Source: Aselliscus stoliczkanus (taxonomy: Eukaryota; Chordata; Mammalia; Chiroptera; Hipposideridae). Taken from it: DNA of 64,000 nt. This document shows positions 1-10,660 of this stretch, piece by piece. The position numbers and the translations under genes are program-made. The notes below the pieces were generated by a model that had not been told where the DNA came from, ran no database searches, and was given only the letters and a program-made list of their open reading frames with translations. The stretch covers positions 101,398,709 through 101,462,708 of the forward strand of contig CM066737.1 of NCBI GenBank assembly GCA_033961575.1. Direction: 5' to 3'. The stretch's first letter is position 1, and the number at the start of each line of letters is the position of its first letter.

Positions 1-378
1 TGGAAGCTGACGCTCTTGTCAGCTGAAAACCCCTAAACATATACAAGACAAAAGCCGACAGCCTGATTTCTTTTTCATCCAGTGGGATGAGGCCCACATT
101 TTTGCTGACGATGAGTGCCTGGAACAATGAGACCAGGGAACAATGGGCAGTCAGGACCATGGTAGTACTTAAAGGAATAACTCAGTCTCTAGGGCAGTAG
201 GGATGGGTCTTGCTCACTTCCACATGATCCAAAAAATCCTGTTATTCACAGCCACTAGGGTGGCTGGCCCTGACCACCACAAACCCTAATGGGAAGCAGG
301 CACTGAAGTGGGTTGCTTTTCTGATGCCAATATACACCTTGGCTTTTTAAAAATGAAGGCCCTACTCATCTTGAAACT
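1..378. other. Unassigned non-coding DNA
   Basis: I recognise no gene or repeat here. Reading frames are short and show no protein-like pattern. Confidence 0.5.
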
Positions 379-380
379 TT

Positions 381-494
381 TTTATTTTATTTTATATTTT
401 GAGGGCAGTTTCACTGGCCCTCATATGTGGGACCCGAACCGGGGCCACTGGCTTCCCAAGCCAGTGCTTAACCACCGTGCCACTCGGCCAGCCC
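381..494 (-). mobile_element. Short tRNA-derived SINE
   Basis: On the minus strand the element begins GGGCTGGCCGAGTGGCACGG, a Ser/Leu-tRNA-like 5' end with an A box (GGCCGAGTGG...GGTTAAG). A B-box-like GGTTCGGGTCCC follows. It ends ...GACACTGCCCTC and then an A/T-rich tail, seen here as T-rich sequence at 381-400. An imperfect duplication, TGAAAC(C)TTTTT, lies at about 372-381 and 495-505. It has no coding capacity. The missing body after CCCTC places it in the short form that occurs six times in this window. Confidence 0.9.
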
Positions 495-505
495 TGAAAC
501 CTTTT

Positions 506-885
506 TAAATAGGTCTCTTCCCAAACCCCCATGCCCAACCCCCATTTCTTCTGCCTCCCCACCTGCTTCTCTGTTATTAGCATGAAGACTTGTTTCCCCC
601 AAATGTGTCCACAGAGATGGGAAAATTAATTTAAACAGACATGTGTCAACCCTGTTCTTAAGAAAATGGGACAAGTATGATGTACAAAAATGTACTTCAT
701 GATTCATTATGTAGAGTAGAGCATGGTGGTATCTTGACTTAACATTCATTGACCTTAAAGGGAGCAGAGGAAGCCTCATCCTTCCCTCTTCTGTCTCCTC
801 TCTCGATAGCCTGGTTTTGACTTGGCGATTCTGGGATCACCTAGAATGGGCTTCTGTGAGTCTTCTAAGGTTATTTGAAGATCAT
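506..885. other. Unassigned non-coding DNA
   Basis: No recognisable repeat or gene. The minus-strand open frame at 468-779 runs into the neighbouring SINE and has no recognisable domain. Confidence 0.45.
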
Positions 886-1018
886 ACATGTGCATATACA
901 TTGTGCATGTGTGTGCTGTGTGTACATGTGTGGGAGTGTGTGAGCATGCATGCGTGAGGCCCATGCATGTATGATGTGTGTGCATGTGATATATGTGCAT
1001 GTGTACACATGTGTGTCT
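886..1018. repeat. Degenerate (TG/CATG)n low-complexity tract
   Basis: Alternating purine-pyrimidine sequence, with many TGTG, CATG and ACATG units broken by substitutions. It is an old, impure TG-type microsatellite. Confidence 0.85.
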
Positions 1019-1414
1019 CTGGCTTTTAGCAGAGTCTCAAATCTCTCCTTCATATTTTTTCCCATCATCTCCATGTCAAGAAGTCATGTTTCTACTACAT
1101 TAGTGCCCCCACCCCAGCCTCTGTCCTAGGGGATCTGCATATCTGACAAGTAGGTGGAGCTCAGGAAATATTGGTTGAATGACTTTGAGTAGTCTGTTAG
1201 ATGGTCATGAGGTGAGACTCATCAGCACCCCAACCTGCATAGAAACAAAATCTTATTCATCAAATTGGGCCTTCCTTCAGATCTTCTAGTTCTTAATGGC
1301 CCCACCATTCCTCTCACCCGGTTCCTCGTCCTTGACACTGTCATAGCCGGCCACCTTCTTACTGGCTCCCACGTGTAAACAAGCTGCCAAAATGTCTCAG
1401 GCACTTATGACCTC
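1019..1414. other. Unassigned non-coding DNA
   Basis: No repeat family or gene recognised. Confidence 0.45.
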
Positions 1415-1806
1415 CTGTGGAAACTATGCAAAATGGCCGTTGGATCATCCCCACTCGTGCTGACTCTGGCTTGGCCTTGCAACTTGCTTTCGTCCAAGAG
1501 ACAATAGGAAACCTGACTCAAGCAGAGACATGCAGAAGCACTTGGGCTTCCAGGCTTGCCCTCTCTTCCTGCTGGGGCCCTTCCAGCACCACGTGAGCAA
1601 GTCCAGGCTAGCCTCTTAGAGGATGAGAGACCACGTGCAGAAGGGGCTCAGCCAATGCAGCTGTCCAGGTTCAGACTCCCGCCCTTGGAGTGAGGCCATT
1701 TTAGACCTTCCAGCCTTGACCAGGCTGGTCCAGACCAGATCTGCCCAATTAACTCACAGCATCATCGGAAATAATAAGCCTGTATGGCTGTAAGTCACTA
1801 AGTTAT
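1415..1806 (+). mobile_element. Old solo LTR, MLT1-like (ERVL-MaLR)
   Basis: The text carries hallmarks of MLT1 LTRs: CAGGCTTGCCCTCTCTTCC, then CACCACGTGAGCAAG, CAGGCTAGCCT, GATGAGAGACCACGTG, and a terminal GTCACTAAGTTATAAC near 1792-1807. No internal retroviral sequence adjoins it, so it reads as a solo, diverged LTR. A second copy of the same type lies at 21771-22245. Confidence 0.75.
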
Positions 1807-2036
1807 AACAAATGCAAACAGATAAACCTCTATTACATCCCCACAGCCATCACCTCTAACACTTGAACTCATTATTTCCTGCCTGAGATAAAGTCTATAG
1901 AAAACAGAAAACATTAAATCACATTTGGTTATATATCTAGAAGTTGCCTTTTTTGAGACAAATCGAATTATGTGAAACCAGGACTGTCTCAGAAATGCTA
2001 AGTTAAACAGGTCACCATAATGACAGCCCAGAAATA

Positions 2037-2190
2037 ATGCAGTGCTTGGCACAGAGTGAGCCCTTAATAAATATTGGCTGGATCCTGAGCTGATCTAATC
2101 TGACTCCCCATTTTAAAGATGAGAAACAGAGGGCCAAGGAGATTATATGGCTTCCCTGAGTACTAAAACTAATGGCAGGCCTCCTCTGCA
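2037..2190. repeat. MIR-like fragments in opposite orientations
   Basis: Positions 2037-2085 match the plus-strand MIR/L2 3' end (CAGTGCTTGGCACAGAGTGA then TTAATAAATATTGG). Positions 2110-2190 match the minus-strand MIR core (CCATTTTAAAGATGAGAAAC and onward). The two halves face each other, so these are either two insertions or an inverted rearrangement of one. Confidence 0.6.
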
Positions 2191-2966
2191 ATATCACACT
2201 CATATATGAAAAAGGGGGTGCCCAGATGACTTGTGACTTTCCTGGATCTGAGAGGTGGGGGTGAGCCTCAGCAGTACATAGAATCCACTGATTCAAATCC
2301 ATAGGGTCTGTCTTATTCTTTGTCACTGGCACACAGTAGATGATCAATTAATGTCAAATGAAGACATGCATGTGGAAAACTTGCCATACTAAAGGAAATA
2401 TCTGCAGTTCCGACCTGTAGGGCCCTAACTCTCCTCTCACACAGAATCACAGAAAATGTCCCGCCTTCCCAATGTGTTGGAAAAGTTTAGCCTTGAGTAC
2501 TCTGTAGCAAATGCCTAAAGGATGAAAATTAAAGAAGCAGACTCCTCCACACACCCCAGGGAGGAAAGTTGAGGCCTTCAAGAGGCCAAGGTGCATTGAC
2601 TGCCATCATTTATTTTATACTTTTCTCATTCCGTTCAGTCAAGGTCAACCTTCACTTGATTTGCCCCCTGGTTGGGAAGACTGCTTGCTGGGAGAGCAAA
2701 TCCAGGCAGCAGAACAATCGATGATCTCCATGTCAGGGCAAGGACATGCTAAATGCCACTTTCTCCTCCTCTTTTTTCTCCAACAAGAACTAAACTCATT
2801 TTCACACAATCCTCCAATGGAGGCAGCCAAGAATAAAGCTCTCTGCTCTCAAGCCAAATGCTTTTCAATGCTTCTCTATTCTTTTTTTTCATTTATACCA
2901 TGTATGTGCATATCTGCATATGTATGTGCACATGCATGTGTGTGCTGTGCATGTATATGCATGGTG
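2191..2966. other. Unassigned DNA with a short TG/CATG tract
   Basis: No gene recognised. Positions 2903-2966 are an impure TGTATGTGCATATG-type tract similar to that at 886-1018. Confidence 0.45.
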
Positions 2967-3075
2967 TGAGCTCCTCATGGGCAAGAACGCTTTATTCATA
3001 GCTCTGTCCCCAACACCAAACATATGTCTGATATTCAATAATATATGGTCAGTGAACCAATGAATGAATGGATTG
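2967..3075 (+). mobile_element. L2 LINE 3'-end fragment
   Basis: GAGCTCCTCATGGGCAAGAA ... TAGCTCTGTCCCCAACACC ... ATATTCAATAATATATGG ... AATGAATGAATGG follows the L2 3' end in order (CTCCATGAGGGCAGGGAC, TGTATCCCCAGCGCC, GTGCTCAATAAATA, GAATGAATG). It is diverged and truncated. Confidence 0.6.
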
Positions 3076-3983
3076 TACTTGGATGTCTCTCTGAGTGACC
3101 TTTTGCGATTTCATTGTGGTTGTATCATGTAACAAAAACATAAATTGTGTGAGCTTGAAACAAAAGCCTCTGCACCAGTTATTAAGTTACTGTCTATCGG
3201 TTCCAAATCCACCCTTTCTATACACACTGCTCTGTGATGCCGGGGCTGGGACTCTGCACACCTCCTTTCTGCTTTGCCAGCTGCTCCCTGTTGGGCTCTG
3301 CCAGGAGGGGTAGCTAGAGGGAGACTGGCAGTATGAAGGAAGAAGGGACTTCTGCCTCTTTTTGCTTCCCATTCTCATGAGTGTCTCCTTAGTTATAGCT
3401 CTTCATTTGGGCAATGGCCACTGGTTCTGAAATCTAGCTGTCTTATGGGTTTTTTGGGCAATCCCAGAACCAGCTTCATTGTGCTTCCTCTGAGATACCA
3501 GCACTAGCCAGGCAGCATTTCCTTCTCAGGGCCCTGGGTCTCAGCTCTGCAAGGTATCACCTCCAAATTTCAAAGTTTTGATAACCTCAACCTCTTCCTT
3601 TTGTACCCTTGGTCCCGGGTGTGGCCACTGATTCCTGCAGTTCCCATCTGTTTCACTTTTTGCCTTTTCAGTTTTCTGATGCCTGTTTAACTGATGGCCT
3701 CTGTTAAAATATTTGGCATGGGTGCTCTTCTCCTGGCTGAATCCTGGTTGATTTGGGAACCAAGGTGTTTTTAGGGGCAACAGTGCCTTGTGTACTTCCC
3801 TAAAAGATTAGAAATCAGGCACAGTAACCTCTACTTAGTCTAGTGTAGGATCCTCCATATCTGGCTCTGACCAAAAAGACAAAACTGCCTCATGCCTACA
3901 GCAAACAAAACACCAACAGCAGCTATGGGTCTGACACAGCAGACAGTACAAAAATATTCATTGAACAAATGAATGTTCCTGTG
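3076..3983. other. Unassigned non-coding DNA
   Basis: No gene or repeat recognised with confidence. Open frames of 60-80 codons occur on both strands without conserved motifs. Confidence 0.45.
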
Positions 3984-4386
3984 GCCGAGACGGCTATGTG
4001 CTCCCCAGAACTTGTTACCACATCCTTCTCAAAACACAACTGGACTACAGTTCCCAGCCTCCCTTGCAGTTAGGGTGGTCATGTGATTGAGTGCTTGCCA
4101 ATCGAAATGCAGATGTGATGTGCACCACTTCTGGGCCTGGCCCATAGACATATCCCAAGGGGTGAGACTCCCCTATTGACCTGTCAGATTTGGAGGAAGG
4201 AAGACTACAAGGGAGGACCACAAGGTGGAGGGGTCTGATCTCAGAATGACCAGGTGGAGGATCTCCTGCCAAATGCAGAAATAGAAAATGATGAACAGAA
4301 CTGTTAGCTGAGAACACAATAAATGCCTGTTGTGTTCAGCTGTTGAGATTTGAGGGCTGCTTGTTGTAGTGATTAGCATTCCCTAA
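3984..4386 (+). mobile_element. Old solo LTR, MaLR/ERVL-like
   Basis: The 5' half reads ACTACAGTTCCCAGCCTCCC ... GGTGGTCATGTGATTGAG ... CTTCTGGGCCTGGCCCATAG, a wording common in mammalian LTRs. An AATAAA polyadenylation-type signal is near 4318-4323, followed by GTTGAGATTTGAGGG and GTAGTGATTAGCATTCCCTA, typical LTR ends. There are no adjoining retroviral genes. Family assignment is tentative. Confidence 0.6.
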
Positions 4387-4780
4387 CCAGTAAAGAGGCC
4401 AAGGGCATAAGTTTGGTCTTTAGTCCTGGCCATTCAACTCTCTGCAGCAGGTTTTGGGGCATGAAGGTGGCTACACAGGAATTTGGTTGATCAGCAGATC
4501 TCATTTCAACAATTGGAGGAACAGCTCAAAGGGCAGAGTCTCCTGACAGCAGGTCCCTGCCCAGCAGGAGAACACATGATTTCAAGAGGAGTTCTTCCAT
4601 CCAGATAATGGAGTCAGCCACTCTTGGGGGCCTCATGTAGGTAAATCTACAGAATGATTAACCAAATTGACGAGCTCCTGCAGGGTTTGCATCTCTGGGA
4701 CTCCACAGAACCACAGAAGATCATCTTCCTGGGACGACTTTACATATTAAACAAGGAGGCTAGAGACTGAACTAAGTGAT
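4387..4780. other. Unassigned non-coding DNA
   Basis: Nothing recognised. Confidence 0.45.
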
Positions 4781-4985
4781 TTTTCTTTCAATTAGTAAAC
4801 ATATTTTATTGTAAAAGTAATATATGGTCATTGGGAGATAATTAGAGAATTAGAATAGAAGGAAAAAAGCACATAGTTGTAGCACTGCACCATCCAGACA
4901 AATCACTGTCAAAATATGGATATATTTCCTTTCCAAATTATTGTCTGGCTTATATTTTTCACATGGTTGTGATTATACACATATA
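4781..4985 (+). repeat. Old interspersed repeat, probably LINE-derived
   Basis: The text TTGTAAAAGTAATATATGGTC ... AATCACTGTCAAAATATGG ... ATATTTCCTTTCC resembles an ancient mammalian repeat 3' region (GTAATACATGCTCATTG ... ACCACTGTTAACATTTTGG ... TATTTCCTTCC). A related piece recurs at 5290-5345 beyond the MIR. I cannot name the subfamily. Confidence 0.4.
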
Positions 4986-4987
4986 AA

Positions 4988-5235
4988 GCACTGTGGTTAA
5001 AAACAGTTCAAATTGTCAGACTTGGATCCTATCTCTGCCACTTCCTAGCCTTACAACCTTTAACAAGCTACTTCACCTCTTTGGGTCTCCATTTCTTCAT
5101 CTGTAAAATGGGAAAAATGATTCAAATCTCATTCACTTGTGGCAAGAATTAAATGATGTTATACATAAAAGCATTCAGCACAGTGTCTACCTGGCTGGGA
5201 CAAAGCTCTTAGGAAGTGTTAGCTATTGTTTTAGG
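4988..5235 (+). mobile_element. MIR SINE
   Basis: This is a nearly complete MIR in order: GTGGTTAAAAACAG, CTTGGATCCTATCTCTGCCA, CTTCATCTGTAAAATGGGAA, GTGGCAAGAATTAAATGATG, then AGCACAGTGTCTACCTGGC. It is an ancient tRNA-derived SINE without coding function. Confidence 0.85.
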
Positions 5236-5350
5236 CTATGTGCAGAATTATCGATCTTGAGCAAAAGAAAAATAGTAGCTGGGTACTTTGATTATAAAAG
5301 TGATATTTCCTCATTGTGGGCAATTAGGAAAATGTAGAAAGAAATCAGAC

Positions 5351-6093
5351 AAAGGAAACCATGATTTCTGGATGCCCTACAGCTTTATCTCTTATGTTTT
5401 TGTCCTTAGGAAGATCCCAATTCAGGGACTCCCAGAATCCAGGCACTTTTGGGTGAAGGAGCCTCTGGTGTCAAAAGAGGAAAGATGAGGGCATGGAGAA
5501 AGAAGCAAAATCCTGAACTCTGAGTGAAGGCACTGACAAATGAAGATGTGAGGGAAAACTGACAGGACACCGAGGACAATGTAGCCCTTTATTTTGATAG
5601 CAATAGTATTTGATTTTCATGTCTCATAACGATATAAGAAAAAAATCAAGAACCGCCTAGAGAGCATTTGCACCCTTATTTTCCTCTCTGCATGAGCTCT
5701 GTGCAAGGGAAGCAGACAATGAACGCATTTTCCTCCATCAGCTCCATCTGCCTCCCTCGGGGAGGGGAACCCACACTTCTCTGTGATGAGAATATGCTCT
5801 GACTTCTAAGCAGCATTCAGGTTTGGCAGTGGGATTAGCCTTCAGGCCCTAAGCATTTCTTAGTTATGTCAGTTTTTCTAGGCATTAGCTCTGCCTTCCT
5901 GTCTTATCAATCCTTAGGACAATGTTAAGCACTAATTCTGCAGCCGAATGGAATAGGAATTGCAGTCAGGTAAAAATCACATGATTCTATGTGGAGCTTG
6001 TAGCATGAGCTAAGATGAAATGCATTGCAGCCCACCCTCAAATGCTTCAGAGTATCTGTTGTAGACAAGAATAATACTGCCCTGTGGTTTATA
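5351..6093. other. Unassigned non-coding DNA
   Basis: No gene or confidently named repeat. Positions 5275-5350 partly echo the old repeat at 4781-4985. Confidence 0.45.
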
Positions 6094-6256
6094 CCAATGC
6101 TACTCAAAGCGTGGTCTGGTGACCAGCATCACCAGGGACCTTGTTAGAAATGCAGATCTGTGGAATCAGAATCTCGGAGGATGGGGCTCTGAAATCTGCA
6201 TTTTAACCAACTCTCCTGATGATTCTAATGCACACTAAAGTTTCAGAGGCATTGGT
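6094..6256 (+). mobile_element. MER5A-type hAT-Charlie element
   Basis: A near full-length small non-autonomous hAT element. It starts CCAATGCTACTCAAAGCGTGG, runs through CACCAGGGACCTTGTTAGAA and TCAGAATCTCGGAGGATGGG, and ends AATGCACACTAAAGTTTCAG before AGGCATTGG. The two ends form imperfect inverted repeats (CCAATGC...GCATTGG). Confidence 0.8.
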
Positions 6257-6289
6257 TTATACTCCTTCCCTAGAGGGTCAAGCACTTGT

Positions 6290-6665
6290 GAGAATATTAT
6301 TAATAATGATATAAGAATAACACCTAGCATTAAACAAATACTGACTATACTAGAAACTGTGTTAACTATTACTTGTTATCTCATTTACTTTTTTTTTTTT
6401 TTTGGTGAGGGCAGTGTCACTGGCCCTCACACGTGGGATCCGAACTGGGGCCACTGGTGTCCCAAGCCAGCTCTTAACCACTGCGCCACTCGGCCGGCCC
6501 TCATTTACTCTTCATAACAATCCCATCACCTGCTATATGACATTGTTATACCCATTTCATAGATAAGGAAACTGAGGATTAGGATGATCATGTAATTTGT
6601 CAAAGGTCACCCAGCCTGGAAGTGATGGATGCTAAACTTGAATCCAGGACTGACTGATACAAAAG
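6290..6665 (-). mobile_element. MIR SINE split by a younger SINE
   Basis: Positions 6290-6389 and 6510-6665 form one reverse-oriented MIR: TAACACCTAGCATTAAACAA ... CATTTCATAGATAAGGAAAC ... GGTCACCCAGCCTGGAAGTG ... TTGAATCCAGGACTGACTG. The SINE at 6390-6499 interrupts it. This fixes the order of insertion: MIR first, SINE later. Confidence 0.8.
6390..6499 (-). mobile_element. Short tRNA-derived SINE with 10-bp TSD
   Basis: The minus strand begins GGGCCGGCCGAGTGGCGCAG and ends at CCCTCACC followed by a poly(A) tail (T16 on the plus strand). The perfect target duplication CTCATTTACT lies at 6380-6389 and 6500-6509. The host sequence is a MIR. Confidence 0.93.
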
Positions 6666-6895
6666 CACTACTCGACTCAACTTCTCTCCAACCCTCTCCC
6701 CTGGATTCAGGACTTCCTCTAGGACAAAGTTTCCTAGGGTATCATTTTGTTGTAACTGCTATGCTTTCTCTGAATTCAGGCATCTGAATAATAGATGCAT
6801 GTGAGGCTGACCCAGGAAGCCACAACTGCTTGGAGACAGGAAGCTTTAAGGAAATGGCCAGACCCCTCCACTGTCTTTGGTATTAGTTTTAATGA
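6666..6895. other. Unassigned non-coding DNA
   Basis: Nothing recognised. Confidence 0.45.
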
Positions 6896-7099
6896 CAACC
6901 AGGCAGCTTCAAGCATCCTCAGGCAGTCACTGCAGTGGAATTGCTTGGCACAGCCATAGTGGCATGCTTGGCACTGTCCCTGTTCCTGCTGGCATGGGCC
7001 AGTGCCAGGAAGGAACAGACACCAGTGCCAAGCAGTGATGCCAAGCCTCCCCAACGGGCCGCTTTGCTGCAGCAGGTCAGGCGAGTGGCAGAAATGTAA
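6896..7099 (+). other. Exon-like open frame with a hydrophobic segment (unproven)
   Basis: A frame open from after the TGA at 6893-6895 to the TAA at 7097-7099 gives 67 codons without a starting ATG. It encodes a 20-residue hydrophobic run (LLGTAIVACLALSLFLLAWA) followed by basic SARKEQ, like a membrane anchor with positive flank. It then continues as a Pro/Gln/Arg-rich tail. A CCAG|GC junction at about 6900 and a CTCAG|GC junction at about 6921 are possible splice acceptors. Against a real exon: the surrounding GC-rich DNA is open in other frames too, including minus-strand 6776-7312. No protein family is recognised. I treat it as an open question, not a gene call. Confidence 0.2.
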
Positions 7100-7704
7100 A
7101 AACTGCTTCTCGCAACTTGGGAGCGGGTGTGCAAGTACACGGAACCCTGGCAGGCTCTCCATGGGCTGCTTCCAAAGGCTCTGTTCGCCTTGCATGATGG
7201 TGCTGGCAGGGGGCTGGGATGGAGACAATTCCCGGCAGGCCCAGCTCCAATACAGATGGCAGGTGACTAGTGAGTGAGGAGTGACCATGCCAAGGAGATT
7301 ATGCCCCCTCACTACACCTCTTTCAAAGGTTTAGATGCCCCTACAGGGTTGTTTTTCAACGTTTCGTCTCTTGCCCTTTACCACTGAAACTGGGATTATA
7401 AGCTGCTAGACAGAGTTTTTTTGATCCTTGGTATTTCACTCTCTTAGGTCATATTCTACGGAAAGCAGACCCTAAAAGAATCCAGAAAGAGGATTTGTGT
7501 GCATGTGATTATCAAAGAGATGCTCCCACGAGAGACAGGTAAGTGAGCGGAAGAAGCAGGACAGAGAAGGGAGAACAGCTAAGCAAGGGCCTCAGGCAAA
7601 GCTCCCTGGAGGTGGCAGGGAGCTGTGGAATATCAGTTACACCTGAGTTGTCTCAGCTTGTGACAAGGGAGCAGGGCTCTTGTACACATCAGCCTTTGGC
7701 TAAG

Positions 7705-7706
<2 letters not shown>
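7100..7706. other. Unassigned DNA, possibly an old repeat at 7480-7700
   Basis: Positions 7480-7700 (AGGATTTGTGTGCATGTGATT ... AAGCAGGACAGAGAAGGGAG ... GTTACACCTGAGTTGTCTC) look like a diverged interspersed repeat that I cannot name. The rest shows nothing. Confidence 0.3.

Positions 7707-7742
<36 letters not shown>
7707..7742. repeat. (GT)n microsatellite
   Basis: About 18 uninterrupted GT units, followed by GCACGC. Confidence 0.97.
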
Positions 7743-7744
<2 letters not shown>

Positions 7745-8234
7745 ACGCACCATGTGCATATGAGCGTAAACTCAGACACTGTGTCTCTGCCAGCCTGTGG
7801 GCAAAGCAGTTCCAATAGCCCAAGGATAGTTCTCAGGAGATGAACTACAGGTGCTCACCACTGAAAGATATTGAAGCTGGAGTGTTGGAGAGACCCTAAC
7901 AGAGTTCCAGGGGATCTGGAAACAACACCTACATTCTTTAATTCATATACCATTCCTCACATTTTATTAACATGCAATAAATATTACCTGTGAATTAAAA
8001 ATCATTATCATTATCAACATTTATTAGCATCTTGGACCATGCACACTGTACTGAGTAATGGGCTACTAAGTTACTAAGCTATTTATCTTCACAATTACCC
8101 TACAAGGCAGATGGAAGGCAAATGCCAATGAAGCCCCCCTCCATAGGGAAAGATGGTGAGATTTGTCCCCGAAAGCATTTTACACAACTCTTGCAAAGCC
8201 TTGTGCAGTAACACCATGTACTACAGAAACAGTC
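7743..8234. other. Mostly unassigned; MIR-like remnant
   Basis: Positions 8015-8125 (ACATTTATTAGCATCTTGGA ... ATTTATCTTCACAATTACCC ... AAGGCAGATGGAAGG) may be a reverse MIR remnant. The rest is unrecognised. Confidence 0.35.
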
Positions 8235-8400
8235 TCCTTCACCACTTGCTTTGAAGCCAGACTACCTGGGTTTGAATCCCAGCTCTGCCACTTAATTCCA
8301 GACAAGCCACTTCACTTCTGTGCCTCGATTTCCTCATCTGTGAAATGGGGTAATAGCAGTACCTACATCATAGCATTGTGGAGAAGGTGACATGTGTTGA
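8235..8400 (+). mobile_element. MIR SINE
   Basis: The MIR core is easily read: TTTGAAGCCAGACTACCTGG, GAATCCCAGCTCTGCCACTT, TTTCCTCATCTGTGAAATGG, then ACCTACATCATAGCATTGTG. Confidence 0.88.
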
Positions 8401-9028
8401 CTCAAATGACCCACTGAAGCCAAGGAGGGGGCACTTTGTGGGAGCTCTTACAACTTTGATGATGTCATTATTCACAGCCTCTTGGGAAATGCCTGGTGTT
8501 TTGCCCTAACCAGGATTCAGGGAAGTAAAAATTTTCCAAAGCTTTTCAGAGGGCTGACTGTTTCTCAAGAGCTAGGGTCCAGATTTCCTAATTTCTGCTT
8601 ACTTCCACCCACCCCCCTCCACTACCCAAATCAGATGCTTGGTAGGCTTGATATGATCAGATTCTCTCTCCTTCAGGCTAACATTCCACCTTCTCAAATA
8701 CCAAAGTCACCTGCTGTGTAGCCCCAGATCTCATATCTAACTGTCTAAGCCCAGGCTGCTTTAGTTTTTATCATTCACAGTTGGTTCTGACTTTTCCTGA
8801 CAAGTTCCTTCTTTCAAAAGAACCCAGGTCAAAATCCAAATTCACCAAGAAACCCCCTGATCACCCCATGTCATAGAATGTGGTTCCTCTCTGACTCCAA
8901 AGGCAACATGCTATGTCCACCTGGCTGAGACAGTGCATCTGTGGGAAACACTAGGTTCTCAGCAATTCCTCCCTAGGGCTACTGTGGAAGTTACAAGTAA
9001 AAGCATGTGTGCGCTAGCGTGTGTATGT

Positions 9029-9030
<2 letters not shown>
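8401..9030. other. Unassigned non-coding DNA
   Basis: Nothing recognised. Confidence 0.45.

Positions 9031-9067
<37 letters not shown>
9031..9067. repeat. (AC)n microsatellite
   Basis: About 18 AC units, preceded by a TGTGTATGTGT stretch, so the local sequence is a TG/CA inverted pair able to form a small hairpin. Confidence 0.97.
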
Positions 9068-9070
<3 letters not shown>

Positions 9071-9194
9071 ACCCCATACTGAAAATCTGCCCTGTGGTAC
9101 AAAGATTGTTTACTTTATGAATAAGAAAATAGGGGCTCAGAGTGAAGTCACTTATCTACAGCAACAGCACTGGTGCTTGATTATATTAGTTAGG

Positions 9195-9510
9195 ACATGG
9201 TAGGTTGTATTGTAATTACCTATAACCTCCAAATCAAAGGTTTGCTTTTTGCCCACGTTGTATGTCCAAAGCAAGACAGTGTGTGTGGGGGTTCTGCTTC
9301 ACATCATTACTCAGTGATCCTGGCTGACAGGAGCTCCACCATTTCCACACATGGCTTCAGGGTTTGCTGAGGCAGGTGACGAGAGCACATAGAGACCTCA
9401 AGCCTGCTCCTCCATTCCCACTAAAAGCCACGTGGCCCTGCCCCACTGAAGAGGGCTAAGGAGTGTAATCTTCCTTATACCAATATACCAAGGAAAGGAG
9501 AGCTGGGTAC
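9195..9510. repeat. Unclassified old interspersed repeat
   Basis: The order TTACTCAGTGATCCTGGCTG, ACAGGAGCTCCACCATTTCC, ACATGGCTTCAGGG, AAAGCCACGTGGCC, TAAGGAGTGTAATCTTCC resembles a widespread mammalian repeat of LTR or DNA type. I cannot place it in a family from memory. Confidence 0.35.
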
Positions 9511-9739
9511 TGGTGAGCCAGTCATGTCTAGGACATTGAGGGAGCTGTGCTCTGAACTAGGGGTTCCAGCCAAGGTGGACTGGGTCCCAGAGCCTCTGTT
9601 CTGTCTACTGCATGAGGAGAAACCTCCCTGAGGGTGTTTCAAATTTATGGCAGAGAGGTCCTATTAGTCTCCCAGGCACTGAGCTAGGAGGTAGAGAAAG
9701 CGAGGGAAGAAGGAAGACACGTCTAATCTCCATGGGAAT
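9511..9739. other. Unassigned non-coding DNA
   Basis: Nothing recognised. Confidence 0.4.
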
Positions 9740-10075
9740 CCACAGTACCATTCATTTATTCAACAATCATGTTCTGCATCTACAACATGGCAGGCACAGT
9801 TTTAGGCATTGGAGATACCGTAGCGAACCAGCCACAGGTCCCTGCCTTCAGAAAGCTTATATGCTAGAGAGGCTAAGCAGACAAGCAGATATGCAATATG
9901 CAATAAAACAAACCAGTTCTATGGTATGCCACAGAGCATTAAGGACCCTGGAGAACAATAAAGCAGGGAGGAAGGACAAAGATAAAGTGATTGGGAAGGG
10001 CCTCATGGCTAAGGCAAGGTGTGAGTGGAGACTCAAAGAGGAGTCAGAGCCACGTGCAAAGTAGGTACTCCAGGC
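9740..10075 (-). mobile_element. L2 LINE 3' end
   Basis: Reverse-oriented L2 3' text: CATTCATTTATTCAACAATC, GGCAGGCACAGTTTTAGGCA, TTGGAGATACCGTAGCGAAC, CAGGTCCCTGCCTTCAGAAA, then AAAGCAGGGAGGAAGGAC and GAAGGGCCTCATGGC further into the element. The 150-codon open frame across it (9612-10064) is fortuitous. Confidence 0.72.
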
Positions 10076-10309
10076 AGTACAGTTGGTATGGGATGAGAAA
10101 AAGGAAAACTAGGGCCGTGATCAGAAAGAACCCAGAGCACTCAGAGAGATGCTTGCCTGGACTCAGAAACGCCAGCCTCCTTGCTAGCTAAGGGGGTTGC
10201 CAAGACCTTGACCTTAACCAGGAACCCTCTGGTGAAGTCCCCCTATTCCGTCCATGCCCATGGCTTCCTGCTCCATGTTCCTGCAACATTCTGCCTGAGG
10301 GCTTTCTCT
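10076..10309. other. Unassigned non-coding DNA
   Basis: Nothing recognised. Confidence 0.4.
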
Positions 10310-10660
10310 GGCCACAGGAGCTCAGAAGTGCCAGGGACTCAATGCCACTGGGAGAATCCATTAATCAATGAGGGGCAGAAACTGTGGATAATGTTCCCTT
10401 CCCCTGGCTTTCTCACCCCCTGGGTGGGAAGCTCTGAAGAATATTCTACTCAGTCTCCCAGAGGTCCCCAGAGCAACTGAGCCCCAACTGCCCACTGGAG
10501 CTGCTCATTAGCCTGGTTGGATTCCCTTCCCTCCCTTCCCTGTCTCACCTCCTCAGTCCCTGACCACCGCATCCTGGGATCGCCTCCTAAATACCTGATT
10601 GCACTCCAGTCCTCATCTCATGCCTGCTTTTAGAGGAAGGCAATCAAGGCACTGACAGAG
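10310..10660 (+). mobile_element. Old LTR-like sequence, ERVL-type (tentative)
   Basis: The end region CATCCTGGGATCGCCTCCTA, AATACCTGATTGCACTCCAG, TCCTCATCTCATGCCTGCTT resembles class III LTR ends (CTCCCAAATAAACTACTTGC ... CCTTGTCTCAGGCTCTGCTT). A better preserved relative lies at 48316-48780. There is no adjoining coding remnant. Confidence 0.5.

Noticed and set aside
6776..7312. 178-codon minus-strand open frame, the longest in the window
   Set aside because: Trp/Cys/His-rich composition, no known domain, GC-rich DNA with other frames open as well. Kept only as context for the finding at 6896-7099.
9612..10064. 150-codon plus-strand frame
   Set aside because: Runs antisense across a reverse L2 fragment; no known protein similarity.
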